This document shows positions 42,929-53,629 of a stretch of 64,000 bases of DNA, piece by piece. Position numbers and translations under genes: made by a program. Location: assembly GCA_030581615.1 (NCBI GenBank), contig JAKTTT010000010.1:124001-188000 (forward strand), written 5' to 3'. Source of the stretch: Alloascoidea africana (Eukaryota > Ascomycota > Alloascoideomycetes > Alloascoideales > Alloascoideaceae). The notes beneath the pieces are model-generated. The model did no database searches, had not been told where the DNA came from, and saw only the letters and a program-made list of their open reading frames with translations. Positions within the stretch are counted from its first letter, which is position 1; the number at the start of each line of letters is the position of its first letter.

Positions 42929-45499
42929 TTATTTAAAAGCCTTTTCATATAGTTTCTTCTGTTGGTCATACTGCTTTTGTAACTTTTTCCTTAAGCTCTT
43001 GGATAGCTCTTGTCCCTCGTTATCCAGCGTAGGTATTCCATTCTCATCCCATGCAGAAAACTTTTGCTTAAACTCTTCAGTCTTGAAAAGTTCATTTGGA
43101 GGAATCTTGGCCTTGGCTTCCTTCTCGGCCTTCTTTTGTTCTTCGAGTTTTAGTGCTGCCATCTTCCTCTCTAGCTTTTCCTTTTCGCGAGCTTCATCGT
43201 TCTCGAGCTTTTTAATCGCCTCGGTTGCCTCTGTAGAATCGAGAAATCTAATAAGGGCACGCTGTCCATCCTTTCGGTCATTAAACGTGACACCAAATTT
43301 TCGAAGGACTTCTTTCCTAAGATTGTCTGTGAAGGAGAGGAATTCCACATGGCCTGCATTCTTTTCAATTAGTTCTGTTACAAAGGAAGTTGAGTTTCTG
43401 ATGAAACTGATCAACTCTGAAACCGAGGAATCTGTGGCAGCTGCTGCTTCCTTCAGAATCGACTCTAAACCTTCCTGTGCCTTGCCCACTGCTGTGCCAA
43501 AACCCGATAATGGGGATTTATCCATAGCAAGTTTCCTCACATCGTCACGCAACGTAGAAAGCACAGATATATGAGGCCTGATCTTATCCTCACGGGTTGC
43601 TTCAGACGACGAGCTGGAATCTGTGACACCTGCATTATCTGCCCAACCAAGCCCATCCTGACGACTAGGGAATCCTAAAATTCTTAGAATCTTTGTAACA
43701 AAAATACAGGACTCTACCAGCACGCTGGTCCTTGTGTCCGACTCGGTCTTCTTCAGATAAACATTCACATTCTGCACTAGCTCGCTTAGTGCCTTTAGGG
43801 CAACTGGAGTTGCAAAATTATCACAAAACGCTTCATGCACCGAGTCCTTAGCATTTGCCAGTTGTGCAAATAATTCCTTCTCAAAAGGACCTAATTTCAA
43901 AGGAATAATGGCCCCTTGTTTTAGAGCATACTCTTCATCGTGGACATGAGCACGCACATTCGCGAAAAAGTTATTAAAGGAACTTTCAAAAGATCTCACT
44001 TCATTGAGTAGGCCTTCCTTAAAATCAACTGGTTGATTCCATTGCTGTAAAGCAAATGCTAGTCTCAATTGTCTGGCAGAGTACTTATCCAGCGCTTCAC
44101 GGATAGTAATAAAGTTCTTCAAACTTTTACTCATTTTTTGACCTTCAATGTGTAGATGGCCTGTGTGTAAGAAATAATTTATCCACTGTTTACAGTTGTG
44201 ATAGGCCTCTGATTGTGCCAACTCATTATCATGATGTGGGAATGCAAGATCAATTCCACCAGAATGGATATCGATTTCAGAGCCCAAAATATTTGATGCC
44301 ATGACCGAGCACTCAATATGCCATCCAGGACGGCCTTTACCCCATGGGGATTCCCAAATTGGCTCGCCTGGTTTGCTTGCTTTCCAAAGTGCAAAGTCAT
44401 TGGGGGATCTCTTTCCAGTTCCGGTTGTTAAAGAACCTTCGCCTTCTTCAATTAAATCTTTCTTGCCTTTATTCCAAGGCTGTAATTTTGCGTAAACATG
44501 ACTTTCATCATCATCGAATCGGTTTGTATCAAAATAGACGCTTCCATCATCCGTTACGTAGGCAAACTTGTTGTCGATGATCTTTTCGACAAATTCAATG
44601 ATCTCAGGAACATATTCAGACACTCTGGTCACAACAGTAGGGGGCAGCACATTCAGTGTTCTCATATCTTCATCATACTTTTTTTCCCAGTATGCAGGAA
44701 GGGCCCTGAAAATCTCTGGATCGTTTACTGAGCCCCCCAATTCATCATCGAGGACTGGGACGAGAACATCCTGAATAGCAGGAAAAAAAGTTTTCGTTTC
44801 TATGTTGTTGTGGTTTAAGAGCGCATCAGCTGCCTGTTGTGCAGCTTTCAGGTTCATGGGAAATTTGGGGTCAGAAGCTGCTTCTTGAGAAACGTCAACT
44901 GATGTTGACCAATTCTTGAACGACACAATGTCAAGATCAGAAGGTGCGTTCTTCAGTGTCTTTTTAATATGGACACTCCAAGCACCATTAACCTTCTTCA
45001 AAACCTCTTCATCTATAACTTGATGCTCAGAAACATACTTGTCAAAAAGGTAGTTCTGTCTAGCTCTCTTGATGATTTTATCATCGATATCTGTTACATT
45101 TTGCACAAAAACAACGTCATATCCAAAATAATCTTGCAATATTCTTCTGTTTATGTCAATTGAAATATAGTTACGACCATGCCCTAAATGTGCAGAGTCA
45201 TATGTTGTGGGCCCACAGGAGTACCATGTTGCTGTCCTTGATTTAATGGGCTTGAAAGGAGCTTTGGTTCTAGTTAGAGTGTTGTAAACCTTGAGCACTG
45301 ATTTCTCTGTTACACTTGGTTCGTGCCACTTGGGCTGTTTGTTGCTTGAATTCTCAGTAGAAGTCATCCCTAGGCTTTGAGTAGAAAAGGAAACTTGTGA
45401 TCGTTTTCTAAGGGCAAACTGATTCGATATAGGAAATTTGCAGAGACTATGACAGGTTCTGAGACTATAAAAAGACGTTTTCAGAGAAGACTGTATCAT
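42929..45499 (-). CDS. CRS1: cysteinyl-tRNA synthetase, probably dual cytosolic/mitochondrial
   Basis: 856 residues from the first ATG (45499); in-frame sequence further up starts only at TTG. A second in-frame ATG at 45367 (M-T-S-T-E-N) would remove 44 residues that are basic, hydroxylated and free of acidic residues, like a mitochondrial presequence. Class Ia landmarks: W-Y-S-C-G-P-T-T-Y-D with Zn-binding Cys, H-L-G-H (HIGH box), G-W-H-I-E-C-S-V-M-A and H-H-D-N-E-L-A-Q-S-E (remaining Zn ligands), and K-M-S-K-S. The eukaryotic insertion between the HIGH and Zn parts and the Lys/Glu-rich C-terminal helix (about 760-820) are present. Family knowledge: charges tRNA-Cys, and alternative starts supply both compartments in several fungi. 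Its 5' end faces RAD50 with only 219 bp between the first ATGs. Confidence 0.95.
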   Translation of the reverse strand: MIQSSLKTSFYSLRTCHSLCKFPISNQFALRKRSQVSFSTQSLGMTSTENSSNKQPKWHEPSVTEKSVLKVYNTLTRTKAPFKPIKSRTATWYSCGPTTYDSAHLGHGRNYISIDINRRILQDYFGYDVVFVQNVTDIDDKIIKRARQNYLFDKYVSEHQVIDEEVLKKVNGAWSVHIKKTLKNAPSDLDIVSFKNWSTSVDVSQEAASDPKFPMNLKAAQQAADALLNHNNIETKTFFPAIQDVLVPVLDDELGGSVNDPEIFRALPAYWEKKYDEDMRTLNVLPPTVVTRVSEYVPEIIEFVEKIIDNKFAYVTDDGSVYFDTNRFDDDESHVYAKLQPWNKGKKDLIEEGEGSLTTGTGKRSPNDFALWKASKPGEPIWESPWGKGRPGWHIECSVMASNILGSEIDIHSGGIDLAFPHHDNELAQSEAYHNCKQWINYFLHTGHLHIEGQKMSKSLKNFITIREALDKYSARQLRLAFALQQWNQPVDFKEGLLNEVRSFESSFNNFFANVRAHVHDEEYALKQGAIIPLKLGPFEKELFAQLANAKDSVHEAFCDNFATPVALKALSELVQNVNVYLKKTESDTRTSVLVESCIFVTKILRILGFPSRQDGLGWADNAGVTDSSSSSEATREDKIRPHISVLSTLRDDVRKLAMDKSPLSGFGTAVGKAQEGLESILKEAAAATDSSVSELISFIRNSTSFVTELIEKNAGHVEFLSFTDNLRKEVLRKFGVTFNDRKDGQRALIRFLDSTEATEAIKKLENDEAREKEKLERKMAALKLEEQKKAEKEAKAKIPPNELFKTEEFKQKFSAWDENGIPTLDNEGQELSKSLRKKLQKQYDQQKKLYEKAFK

Positions 45500-45718
45500 A
45501 AAGCTCGCAACTAGCAAGGGAAATCTTTGATTCCTGAGAGTTAACGAACGAATGTCGATCGTAAAGAGTAAAGTTTGGTCAAATCGATGAAATTTGTGTG
45601 TCACAAAATGACGAATCGGTGTCAAATCAGGGTAACATGGTTGTCTGCCTTAAGCTGAACTGAGACAAACTTTGGCTAAAAACCATCAAACAAGGTCCTC
45701 TATGATTATTTGTTATCA
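45500..45718. promoter_or_regulatory. bidirectional promoter between CRS1 and RAD50
   Basis: A 219-bp spacer serves both divergent genes. An upstream ATG at 45702, out of frame with RAD50, would precede the RAD50 start if transcription begins before it. Confidence 0.5.
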
Positions 45719-48700
45719 ATGTAAGTTAATTTTTTGCATTTATTGTTTTAGTATTCTAACATTGTTAAAGGTCTTCTATTGAAAAGGTATTTTAAATCAT
45801 TAAAGACGAAGCAGTTCCAGACAAGATAACCCCTAACATAGACGCGCCTATAGTTATCCATCCAGGGCATTAGATCTTTTGATAACAGGGTGAAAGAAAC
45901 TATTGAGTTTGGCACACCCCTGACGTTGATTGTTGGCCAAAATGGTTCCGGGAAGACGGTAAGCAGAAAATTTTTATCCCTAGACACAAGCAAGAATACT
46001 AATTAAGAAATCCAGTCGATAATTGAATGTCTGAAGTACATTACTACTGGAATGCTTCCTCCAAATAGTAAAGGAGGAGCTTTTGTTCATGACCCCAAGG
46101 TAAGCTGGATCTACTTATGTACTGGTTCAATGATTAAAAGTTACTGATGAAACATTTAGATCTGCTTAGAGAAAGATGTTAGAGCTCAGGTTAAACTGGC
46201 TTTCAGAAGCAGTGGTGGAATCGAGATGGTGTGCACGAGATCGATGCAGTTATTGCTTAAAAAAACCACTCAGACGTTCAAGACTTTAGAAGGCCAGTTA
46301 ATGTCGAACAATTATGGAGAACGAATTGCATTGAACACGCGTACGTCAGAGTTGGATGAGAAAATGCCCTCTTACTTGGGCACTTCCAAAGCTGTTTTGG
46401 ACTATGTGGTGTTCTGTCATCAAGACGATAGTCTATGGCCACTTTCAGAACCCTCTATTTTGAAAAAAAGATTTGATGAATTATTTGAGGCTCTAAAATT
46501 TACCAAGGCATTGGACGACTTGAAAAAGATCAAGAAAGAGATGCTTATAGACATAAAATTGCTAACGCAATCAGTTGAGCATTTAAAACAAGATAAAGAG
46601 CGTGGTGAGAGAGCCGAACAACGAGCTTCCCAACTGATAGATGACATTGAGCAATACAAGAAAGATGCAGAGGTGATAAACGAGGAAATCAAAGCTGTCA
46701 CAGCCGAATCTCAAAAATTATTCAAGCATAACAAAGAATTCAACCGCATCTTGTCGCGGATTGAGTATCTAAATCACTTGAAAGATACGAATCAAGAGCA
46801 GATTGATCGCCTGGAGCCTACATTAGATCTCATCCATGATTCTGACGAAGAATTGATCAAAGCCTTAGATAACTTTGAGCAAGAGGTAAACAAAAGAAAG
46901 GATAGCTTGGAAGATCGGAAAAAGCAGTATGAGAACTGTGCTGATGATTTGCAATTTGCTCGAGAGAAGCACAGCCGTTTTATGAGAGATGAAGGTCATT
47001 TGAAAGCTGAAAGCGAGACTTATAAGCGCAATCTTCAGAGAAGAGCAGATTTCATAATTGAGACAAGCAGGAATATGGGTTTTGACGTTCTTGGACCAGA
47101 GTTGGAAGATGCAGATATAGAAACTTTTAACAGTGAGCTTGCCGATGAGCAATCTCGAATAACTGGAGAATTGCAAAAAATCATTAAACAAGGTCAGGAT
47201 GAGCAGAGCGTTGCACAGAGAGACTTGCAAAAGATTGTGGAGGAAAAGCTTAGAGAAGAGCAAAAAAAAGTTTCTCATGAAAACGAGGTGAAAGCTATGG
47301 AAAGAGAAATTACAAATCTTAACCAAGAAATATCAGGTATCAAATCTGACGAAGGTGTTATTGCCTATGAAAAGTCTATACTGCATGACCATGAACAAAA
47401 GCTTGCTGATTTAAAAGCTGAAGAGAAATCAAGTAACCTTGGAGAAAGAATTTCTCAGTCGTATACGAAACTATCTGGATTAGACAATTCAATTGAAGAA
47501 TTGCAAAGAGAAGTGGCGAAGGCAAACCAACAAGCAGATGTACGGGCTAAAATTGCTTTGCTTGATGATGATATACGGAGCAGGGAGGCTGCAATTGAGG
47601 CCCTTGTAAGTGCCAACTCCAAACGTTTTTTAGAGGAAGTTGGTACTGAGCTCGATACCTCTGGTTCGGATGCCGATTGGCAGTCTGCACAAGGTGAAGC
47701 GGAACTAGAGTTGGATGAAGCGCAAGATCGTTTTGACAAGGCCAAAAATGAATTATCAAAGTTGGAAACGGAGAAAGACATGTTGGAACGACAATTAAGC
47801 AAGACCAAAAGAGAAGAGTCAAAACTTTTAGCAGAGATTTTGGCTATCCTTGGAGATGATGCTAAAGTTTCTGAGTATGAAGAAATAATGAAAGCTGTTG
47901 AAGAAGATTATAAAAACATGATTGAGGACGCTCAGAGTTTTGCATTTTTCATCAAGTACTATAATAGCGCTATTCAACAGGCAAGGTCTAGATGTCATTG
48001 CATTTTATGTGGTAGAGGCTTTACTCAAGAGCAAGTTCCAAAGTTTATTAGCAAAATTGAAAAAGAATTGTCGGATAAGCCCAAGTCTTTAGAGGAGGCT
48101 CAAAAAAACATGAATGAGGTTAAAGAAGAGGTTGAACAGGCTAAAAGTATTTCACCACAAGTTTCGAGATTCAGAAAGTTGGCAGATGTCGATATCCCAC
48201 ATTTGAAATCTCAGGTAGATGAAATCACCAAAAAGTATGAAGAAGCCAAAATTGAAGTGGAATCAAGGTTGAAAACAGTACAAAAATTAAAGAATAAATT
48301 GGAATCACTTGAGAGTTTGAGACGGCCAGTTAATGATATTTTCCGTGTTGCGGAAGAGATTAAAAATATCAAAAATCAAAAAATTGCAGTTGAAGAAGAT
48401 TTACGATCAATTGGTGTTAGTACCAAATCTTCACAGCAACTTCAAGATCAATTAAGCGAACTGAATTCACAAGCCCGAGCAATTAGATCAGAAATCCAGA
48501 TTCTATCCTCACAAAAGGAAAATCTACAAAGTAAGATGAATAGATTAGAGGGGAACATTAAGGATAGTAGACTTTCAGTTCAACAGTTGGAACATCAGAT
48601 TCAAAGAAAAGACTCTTTGAAGGATCGAATTTCGCACCTTCGTGATAAGATTAGAATCAACGGAGAGGAGTTTGAATTGGCGGAAGAAGCTATAAAGAAA

Positions 48701-49873
48701 GTTAGTGTGAGAATTGAAGCTCAAACCAAAGTGGTAGAAACCATAAAAGCAAAATATTTGGTGTTTGAAGAGGAGAAAAATAAAGATTTTTCAAAAATAA
48801 GGGATATTGTTCAATCTCTTGATGGAATTCAACGTGAAATCGATATTTATACCAATAACGATGGACCAGGAAAATTGTCCAAATGTCGTGAACAAATTAA
48901 TCAAAGTGCAAATGAAATTTCTTTTAAAGAAAATGAATTGAAAAAGTTATCAGATTATATCCATAAAGAAGAGCTTGATTTAGGAGATGTGACTGGGCAG
49001 GAGAGAAACCTACGGGATAATCTTCAATTAAGGAAAGTTAAGAAAGAATTTGGTGAGATTGAAGAGGAATTGGAAGAGTTGAAAAAGAAAAATGCGGAAA
49101 GCAAAAGAGATAGATATGAACAAGAGGCAGCAAAGCTTCAGAGTAAGCATACCAGACTTACAACAGCACATGGTAGTAAAGTTGGGGAGATAAAACAGAT
49201 GGATGATCAATTGGCACAATTGGAAAGGGAGTTGAATACAGAGTATAAAAATATTCAAAAAGATTATCAACGTGAATGGGTTAAACTGCACACGAAAACT
49301 GTTGCTTCAGAAGATCTTACCAAATATTCCAAGGCTTTGGATAATGCAATCATGAAATATCACAGTATCAAAATGGAGGAGACGAATCGGATTATTGATG
49401 AGCTTTGGAAGAAAACTTATAGTGGTACAGATGTTGACACAATTTTGATAAGAAGTGATAGTACTGGAGTTAGGGGAAACCAACAACACAATTATCGGGT
49501 TTGTATGGTGAAACAGGATGCGGAACTCGATATGAGAGGACGTTGTAGTGCTGGTCAAAAAGTTCTTGCCAGTATAATAATCAGATTGGCACTTGCGGAA
49601 TGTTTTGGCAATTATTGTGGGATGATAGCATTGGATGAACCCACGACCAATTTGGATGCTGATAATATTGAATCACTTGCGAGAAGTTTGGGTCAGATTA
49701 TTGAACTTCGTAAAAGTCAGAAAAACTTTCAATTGATTGTAATCACGCATGATGAAAAGTTTCTTCAATATATGGATGCTGCAAAATATACAGATCATTT
49801 TTATCTTGTGAAACGGAACGAACGTCAGAAATCTGAGATTGAATGGGTCAATATTAACAGAGTTGGTGAATAA
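45719..49873 (+). CDS. RAD50: RAD50, ABC-ATPase subunit of the Mre11-Rad50-Xrs2/Nbs1 complex (five exons, start codon split by an intron)
   Basis: Exons 45719-45720 (AT), 45771-45786 (G plus five codons), 45854-45958, 46016-46099 and 46160-49873 join to 1306 residues (S. cerevisiae 1312). The N-terminus reads [16 protein letters not shown], matching the family, so the A-T of the start codon is in exon 1 and the G in exon 2. Walker A is G-Q-N-G-S-G-K-T at the exon 3/4 junction; then [26 protein letters not shown], long coiled coils, the zinc hook C-I-L-C (codons near 48000), signature [14 protein letters not shown], Walker B and T-H-D-E-K-F. Family knowledge: tethers and processes DNA double-strand breaks. 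Intron signals: GTAAGT/TATTCTAAC, GTATTT/CCTAAC, GTAAGC/TACTAAT, GTAAGC/TACTGAT-like. Unspliced intron 1 would read ATG-TAA. Confidence 0.93.
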
Positions 49874-50001
49874 TGTGTGAGTTTTCTTGACAATAACTAA
49901 ATAATTTTAGCCATTAATTTAGTGGGGGAATTCATCTTTCTTATAACAGTATCATTTTTATAGTAGAGTTCAAATTGAAATTGAACGTTTACCAAAAAAA
50001 T

Positions 50002-50102
50002 TGCTCCGTGGGAGGCTCGAACTCTCGACCTTCAGATCACACGTTTTCGTGAGACACGGATAAAATATGAGACTGACGCTCTACCAACTGAGCCAACGAA
50101 GC
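50002..50102 (-). tRNA. elongator tRNA-Met (CAT) with a 28-nt intron
   Basis: On the minus strand the acceptor is GCTTCGT/ACGGAGC, discriminator A. D arm GGCTCAGTTGGTAGAGC, anticodon stem TCAGT/TCTGA with the same terminal mismatch as the S. cerevisiae elongator tRNA, loop CTCATA plus A, anticodon CAT. A 28-nt intron sits after position 37. T arm GAGAG-TTCGAGC-CTCCC. The mature sequence closely follows yeast elongator tRNA-Met, which in S. cerevisiae has no intron as far as I recall. Confidence 0.93.
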
Positions 50103-50208
50103 TCCATTCTACAGCAAAAAATCACGTACTCAGTCAGATCTTCTGAATGTGATGTTACTTTCGAATATGCAATAAATGTGACACAGAAGTGTTTGTTTAA
50201 AAGAGAAC
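50103..50208. other. tRNA-Met 5' flank
   Basis: Short spacer between the tRNA 5' end and the LTR-like relic. Nothing else seen. Confidence 0.5.
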
Positions 50209-50342
50209 TGTTAGGACTCGGGTGATATCTATTCCGGGTAAGCTCGGTCTATAGCTATATAAGTAGTTAGATCCCTATTCTATTGCAATTCAGCAGCTAT
50301 GTGTGTGAATCACAGATCCCTAGCTTCCTTCCGGACCTAACA
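50209..50342. mobile_element. solo-LTR-like relic near tRNA-Met
   Basis: A 134-bp block starts TGTTAGG and ends CCTAACA, the 7-bp inverted ends with TG...CA expected of an LTR. A TATA-like CTATATAAG sits in its middle. The flanking pentamers agree at four of five positions. It lies about 106 bp upstream of a tRNA gene, the usual landing zone of yeast Ty-like retrotransposons. No internal retroelement coding region is present, so it would be a solo LTR. It is short for the family, and the family (copia or gypsy) cannot be told. Confidence 0.45.
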
Positions 50343-50766
50343 AAAACCTGTACCGTGGTAACATCTTCACTTAGATAAAGACCTTCATATTCGGTAAGAA
50401 GAATATCGATGTTGTTTAAAGTATATTTAGGATGATAATGTATAGTTAGTTGATTTAGGCATTATGGAAGCATTACTTAAAGAGCCTGGTCTTCCTTAAG
50501 GAAAAGGGGGCAAAAAGGACAAGAAAAGAGTTAAAAAAAACTAATTAAGAAGAAAGATCAAAGAAAAGGTAAGAATAGCTAGCTAGAGTGGACTAGTATT
50601 CTCATAACTGCTTTGAGAAACACGCAGAGAAAGTATATAAACTGAATAAGAATCCATTGAGAATAGAGATCCATCGAATCTGGACATCATAGGTTTACAA
50701 TCAATGTCTCGGATTTACCAAAAAATCTAGAAATAATAAAATTTAAAAAAAGGATTAAAATTCCTT
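50343..50766. other. AT-rich spacer between LTR-like relic and DNA transposon
   Basis: 424 bp, A/T-rich, without ORF or RNA gene that I can recognise. Confidence 0.45.
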
Positions 50767-50850
50767 GGGTGTATCACCAACCGTTTAATATAAAAGGGAA
50801 ATGGAAACTCTCCTTTTGTAAATTCTTTTTTAAATAAACTAGCGTTAACC

Positions 50851-52398
50851 TTGTATATTCTTTTCAAAATGGATCCAAATAGTTCACGTAAGTTTTCTCT
50901 TGCCATTGAGGCCTACCACGACCCCAGAAATAAAAAACCGCTTCGCCAAATTGCCAAAGATCATAAAGTCCCCTATTCTACTTTACATGGAAGAATTAAT
51001 GGTGCTTCCTCACGACAACAGAATGATATTGATCAGCAATTTCTTTCTCCTAAACAAGAAATGATTCTTGAGTGTTTAATCACTTATTGGGCCCAATCGA
51101 AAATCCTCCCAAGAGGATCCTATGTGTGTGCGCTGGCTGCAAAGATGAATTGCCCCCAAACCCAGAATCCTGTATGCCTTCAAAGGGATGGTTACGCCGA
51201 TTTATCCAACGACACCCTGAGTTAGTCCATGGAAAATATGGACAAATCGATATGCCACGCGCCAGAGCTACTGGAGAGAAATTGATCACACTCTTTTTCG
51301 AGTTACTCGCGAAGTATGAAGCGAAATTCGAGATACTCCCCAACCGCGTCTGGAATCTTGATGAAGCAGGCTTCAAATTAGGCAAACCGGAGCCCAAGAA
51401 TACTTTGTTGTTCCCCTCGGTGCCCAAAGAACGTTAACAGATTCAACTACAGAATCTGTTACAGTTTTGGAGCTTACTTCCGCATTGGGAAAGTCAGGTA
51501 TCCCACTTTTTATTTACAAGGGAAAACTTGTTATGGAAGCATGGTTTCCCCCCCAGAAATCCCAATGGCATCGGCAAACACGCGGTATCGACCTCGAGCA
51601 CTTCATTCATTAACAGCAAGATATTCCTCGACTGGTTTAGGAAGGCATTTCCTTATCAGGAAGGTTGGCAGTTGCTTCTTATGGATGATGATTTCACATA
51701 CTCAAGAGGAATTTATTGTTGAAGCATTGGAGCAACAAGTCATTCCGCTTTATTTTCCCTCTCATATGACCCATATCCTGCAACCTCTTGACAGAACAGT
51801 CTTTGGTTCCTTGAATCAGGCCTTCAGGAAGAGAACTTCCATCAATCTCTGTGAAGGAATTTTTCCCTGCAAGAGGATGTTTTACCATGAATAAATGCGC
51901 ATTCGAGTCATACATCTATTCTTGCTGGATGGAAGCTTACTGACATCTATCCTCGCGATCCCAAAGCTGCAAATCAAGAATTCCGCAGGTTTATGAATCT
52001 TGAGATCAATCCCCCCCAAGTCTCTCGTTCAGAGAGATATTTCACCCGCTCTCCCCCCACAGAGGCTGTCATACATTGACTCGGCAGATGATATTAACTG
52101 GAGGTCCCTTTCTATGCGCCTCAGAAACAGATTTGACCCGAGAATCCTTCATGAAGTGAGGCTCTTATACCAGCATAACCAAGAGCACAAGGCAAAACAG
52201 GTTCTGGATGGCCAGAAAATCATTCAATTTGAAAACAAATTGGAAGCATCTGAACATAAAGCAAGAGGAAAACGGCCCCGCGTGAAAAATGTTAACAAAC
52301 AGGTTGTATTGTTGAATCCTGCAATGAAAGATGATTTGTCCTCTTTCATGTCTACTGTTGAGAATGCTGAGGTCCCAAGCGATAACACTGTATCCTAG
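50851..52398 (+). pseudogene. pogo/Tigger-like transposase, interrupted
   Basis: Starts ATG at 50872 (M-D-P-N-S-S-R-K-F-S). Segments in order: a psq-type helix-turn-helix (F-S-L-A-I-E-A-Y, L-R-Q-I-A-K-D-H-K-V-P-Y-S-T-L), a CENP-B-like helix-turn-helix (F-L-S-P-K-Q-E-M-I), and a DDE_1 core with N-L-D-E-A-G-F (first Asp) and F-P-S-H-M-T-H-I-L-Q-P-L-D. A Lys-rich tail follows. The reading shifts frame or stops at least five times (about 51.18, 51.43, 51.55, 51.70 and 51.9-52.0 kb). The usual D-x-H-x-S-H around the second Asp reads D-D-D-F-T-Y-S. It cannot encode a working enzyme as it stands. Segments are still easy to recognise, so decay seems moderate rather than ancient. Confidence 0.82.
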
Positions 52399-52521
52399 AG
52401 GCATCCTATCATGTATGTAATAAACAAACCACCTTTTGTCAAAGATCTCAAATCTGAAATATCTTTCATCTATCTATATTTTTGATTCTACAATGCCAAA
52501 AAGCATTTAAACTAAAATTAT

Positions 52522-52619
52522 CGAGCTGTGATCGGTTGGCGAGCTGATCGGTTGGCGAGCTGATCGGTTGGCGAGCTGATCGGTTGGCGAGCTGATCGGT
52601 TGGCGAGCTGATCGGTTGG
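52522..52619. repeat. 16-bp tandem repeat (CGAGCTGATCGGTTGG) x6 inside the transposon's right end
   Basis: Five perfect 16-bp units follow one 18-bp unit with a 2-bp insertion. The unit's CGGTTGG is the inner part of the right terminal repeat, and the last unit runs straight into it. Confidence 0.92.
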
Positions 52620-52629
52620 TGTAACAACC

Positions 52630-53543
52630 CCCAGATTGAATTATGAGTCTATCACATTAGAAAATTATCATAAATTAGAACAGCTGTGGTTTTCCTAGTT
52701 CAAGTTCAAGACAACACCATATTTAAATTTTTATATTAATCTCATTTTATAACTATCTTCATCTCATATATAGGCAACTATAATTTTGATTTAGATTCAA
52801 TCAATCACAATAACAAAGATGTTTGTGATGTAAAAAAAAAAAAAACTACAATAATAATAATAATAATAACAATAATAGTAATAATAGGAATAAAGATGGA
52901 GATCAAAAAATTATAGAATCAACGGATTTAGAGATCAAGCAAACAAACAAAACAAAAAGAAAATGAAAAAGATTTCGAAATTATGATTATTGCTATTACT
53001 CTTTCCAAAGATTAAAAGTATAATGAATGAAAAAAAAAAAAAACACACACACACACAGAACAAGACCTGGAAATGAGGGAAGTTGGGGTAAGAAAAAAAA
53101 GAATAGGTCAAAATTAATAGTCAAAAATGTGAAAGTATAGGGGACAAAAAAACAAGCAAGAAAGGGGAATTGGACATGAGACAAAAAAAAAAAAGAGAAA
53201 CAAGTTTGTTGTAAACAGACGTAGTAGTATGTATTTATAGACCAGTATAAATCAAAAACCAATGAGAGAGATCCACATACTTGCCCATTTCAATCTTCAA
53301 TCTCATGGTAATGTATCAAAATGTTTTAAAATATATATATATAACATATATATTTTGGTTTTGGTTTTGGTTTTGGTTTTTCCTCAAAACATAAGTGATT
53401 TCCTGATATTTTTGTGTTATCGTATTCCTAATGATTGTTTAAAATTCCCTCCTAAAATTCATTATTATTCCAGGTGGGATAGTATGGTTTATCTTTTCCG
53501 CGTACTCTAGAACCTCACAAATGTGTATGTGACAAAAATATGT

Positions 53544-53578
<35 letters not shown>

Positions 53579-53629
53579 ATTAGAGTAAGCTAAACAAAGC
53601 ATTCCCCAAATCACAACCCACAAGTACTA
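52630..53629. other. intergenic region, PAL1 3' flank
   Basis: 1 kb of AT-rich, repeat-prone DNA: an AAT/ATA-rich microsatellite near 52850-52890, A-tracts at 53029-53042, an AC repeat at 53043-53056, and GGTTTT hexamers at 53355-53379. No gene seen. Confidence 0.5.
53548..53575. repeat. GCT trinucleotide repeat, nine units
   Basis: Nine perfect GCT (CAG on the other strand) units in the 3' flank of PAL1, about 55 bp beyond its stop; not in a coding frame of any called gene. Confidence 0.85.

Larger units (their letters stand above)
50767..52629 (+). mobile_element. decayed pogo/Fot1-type DNA transposon (Tc1-mariner superfamily)
   Basis: About 1.86 kb bounded by imperfect terminal inverted repeats: 50767-50783 against 52613-52629, 14 of 17 positions match, with A-C-C-A-A-C-C-G identical inside. 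It contains one interrupted transposase reading (50851-52398) and a tandem array directly inside the right end. Size and gene content are those of fungal Fot1/pogo elements. The TIRs may extend a few bases further out, and the TA target duplication could not be fixed. It lies downstream of RAD50 beside the tRNA-Met, away from host genes. Confidence 0.75.

Noticed and set aside
45500-45625. N-terminal extension of the cysteinyl-tRNA synthetase
   Set aside because: In-frame but starts at TTG; the first ATG is at 45499.
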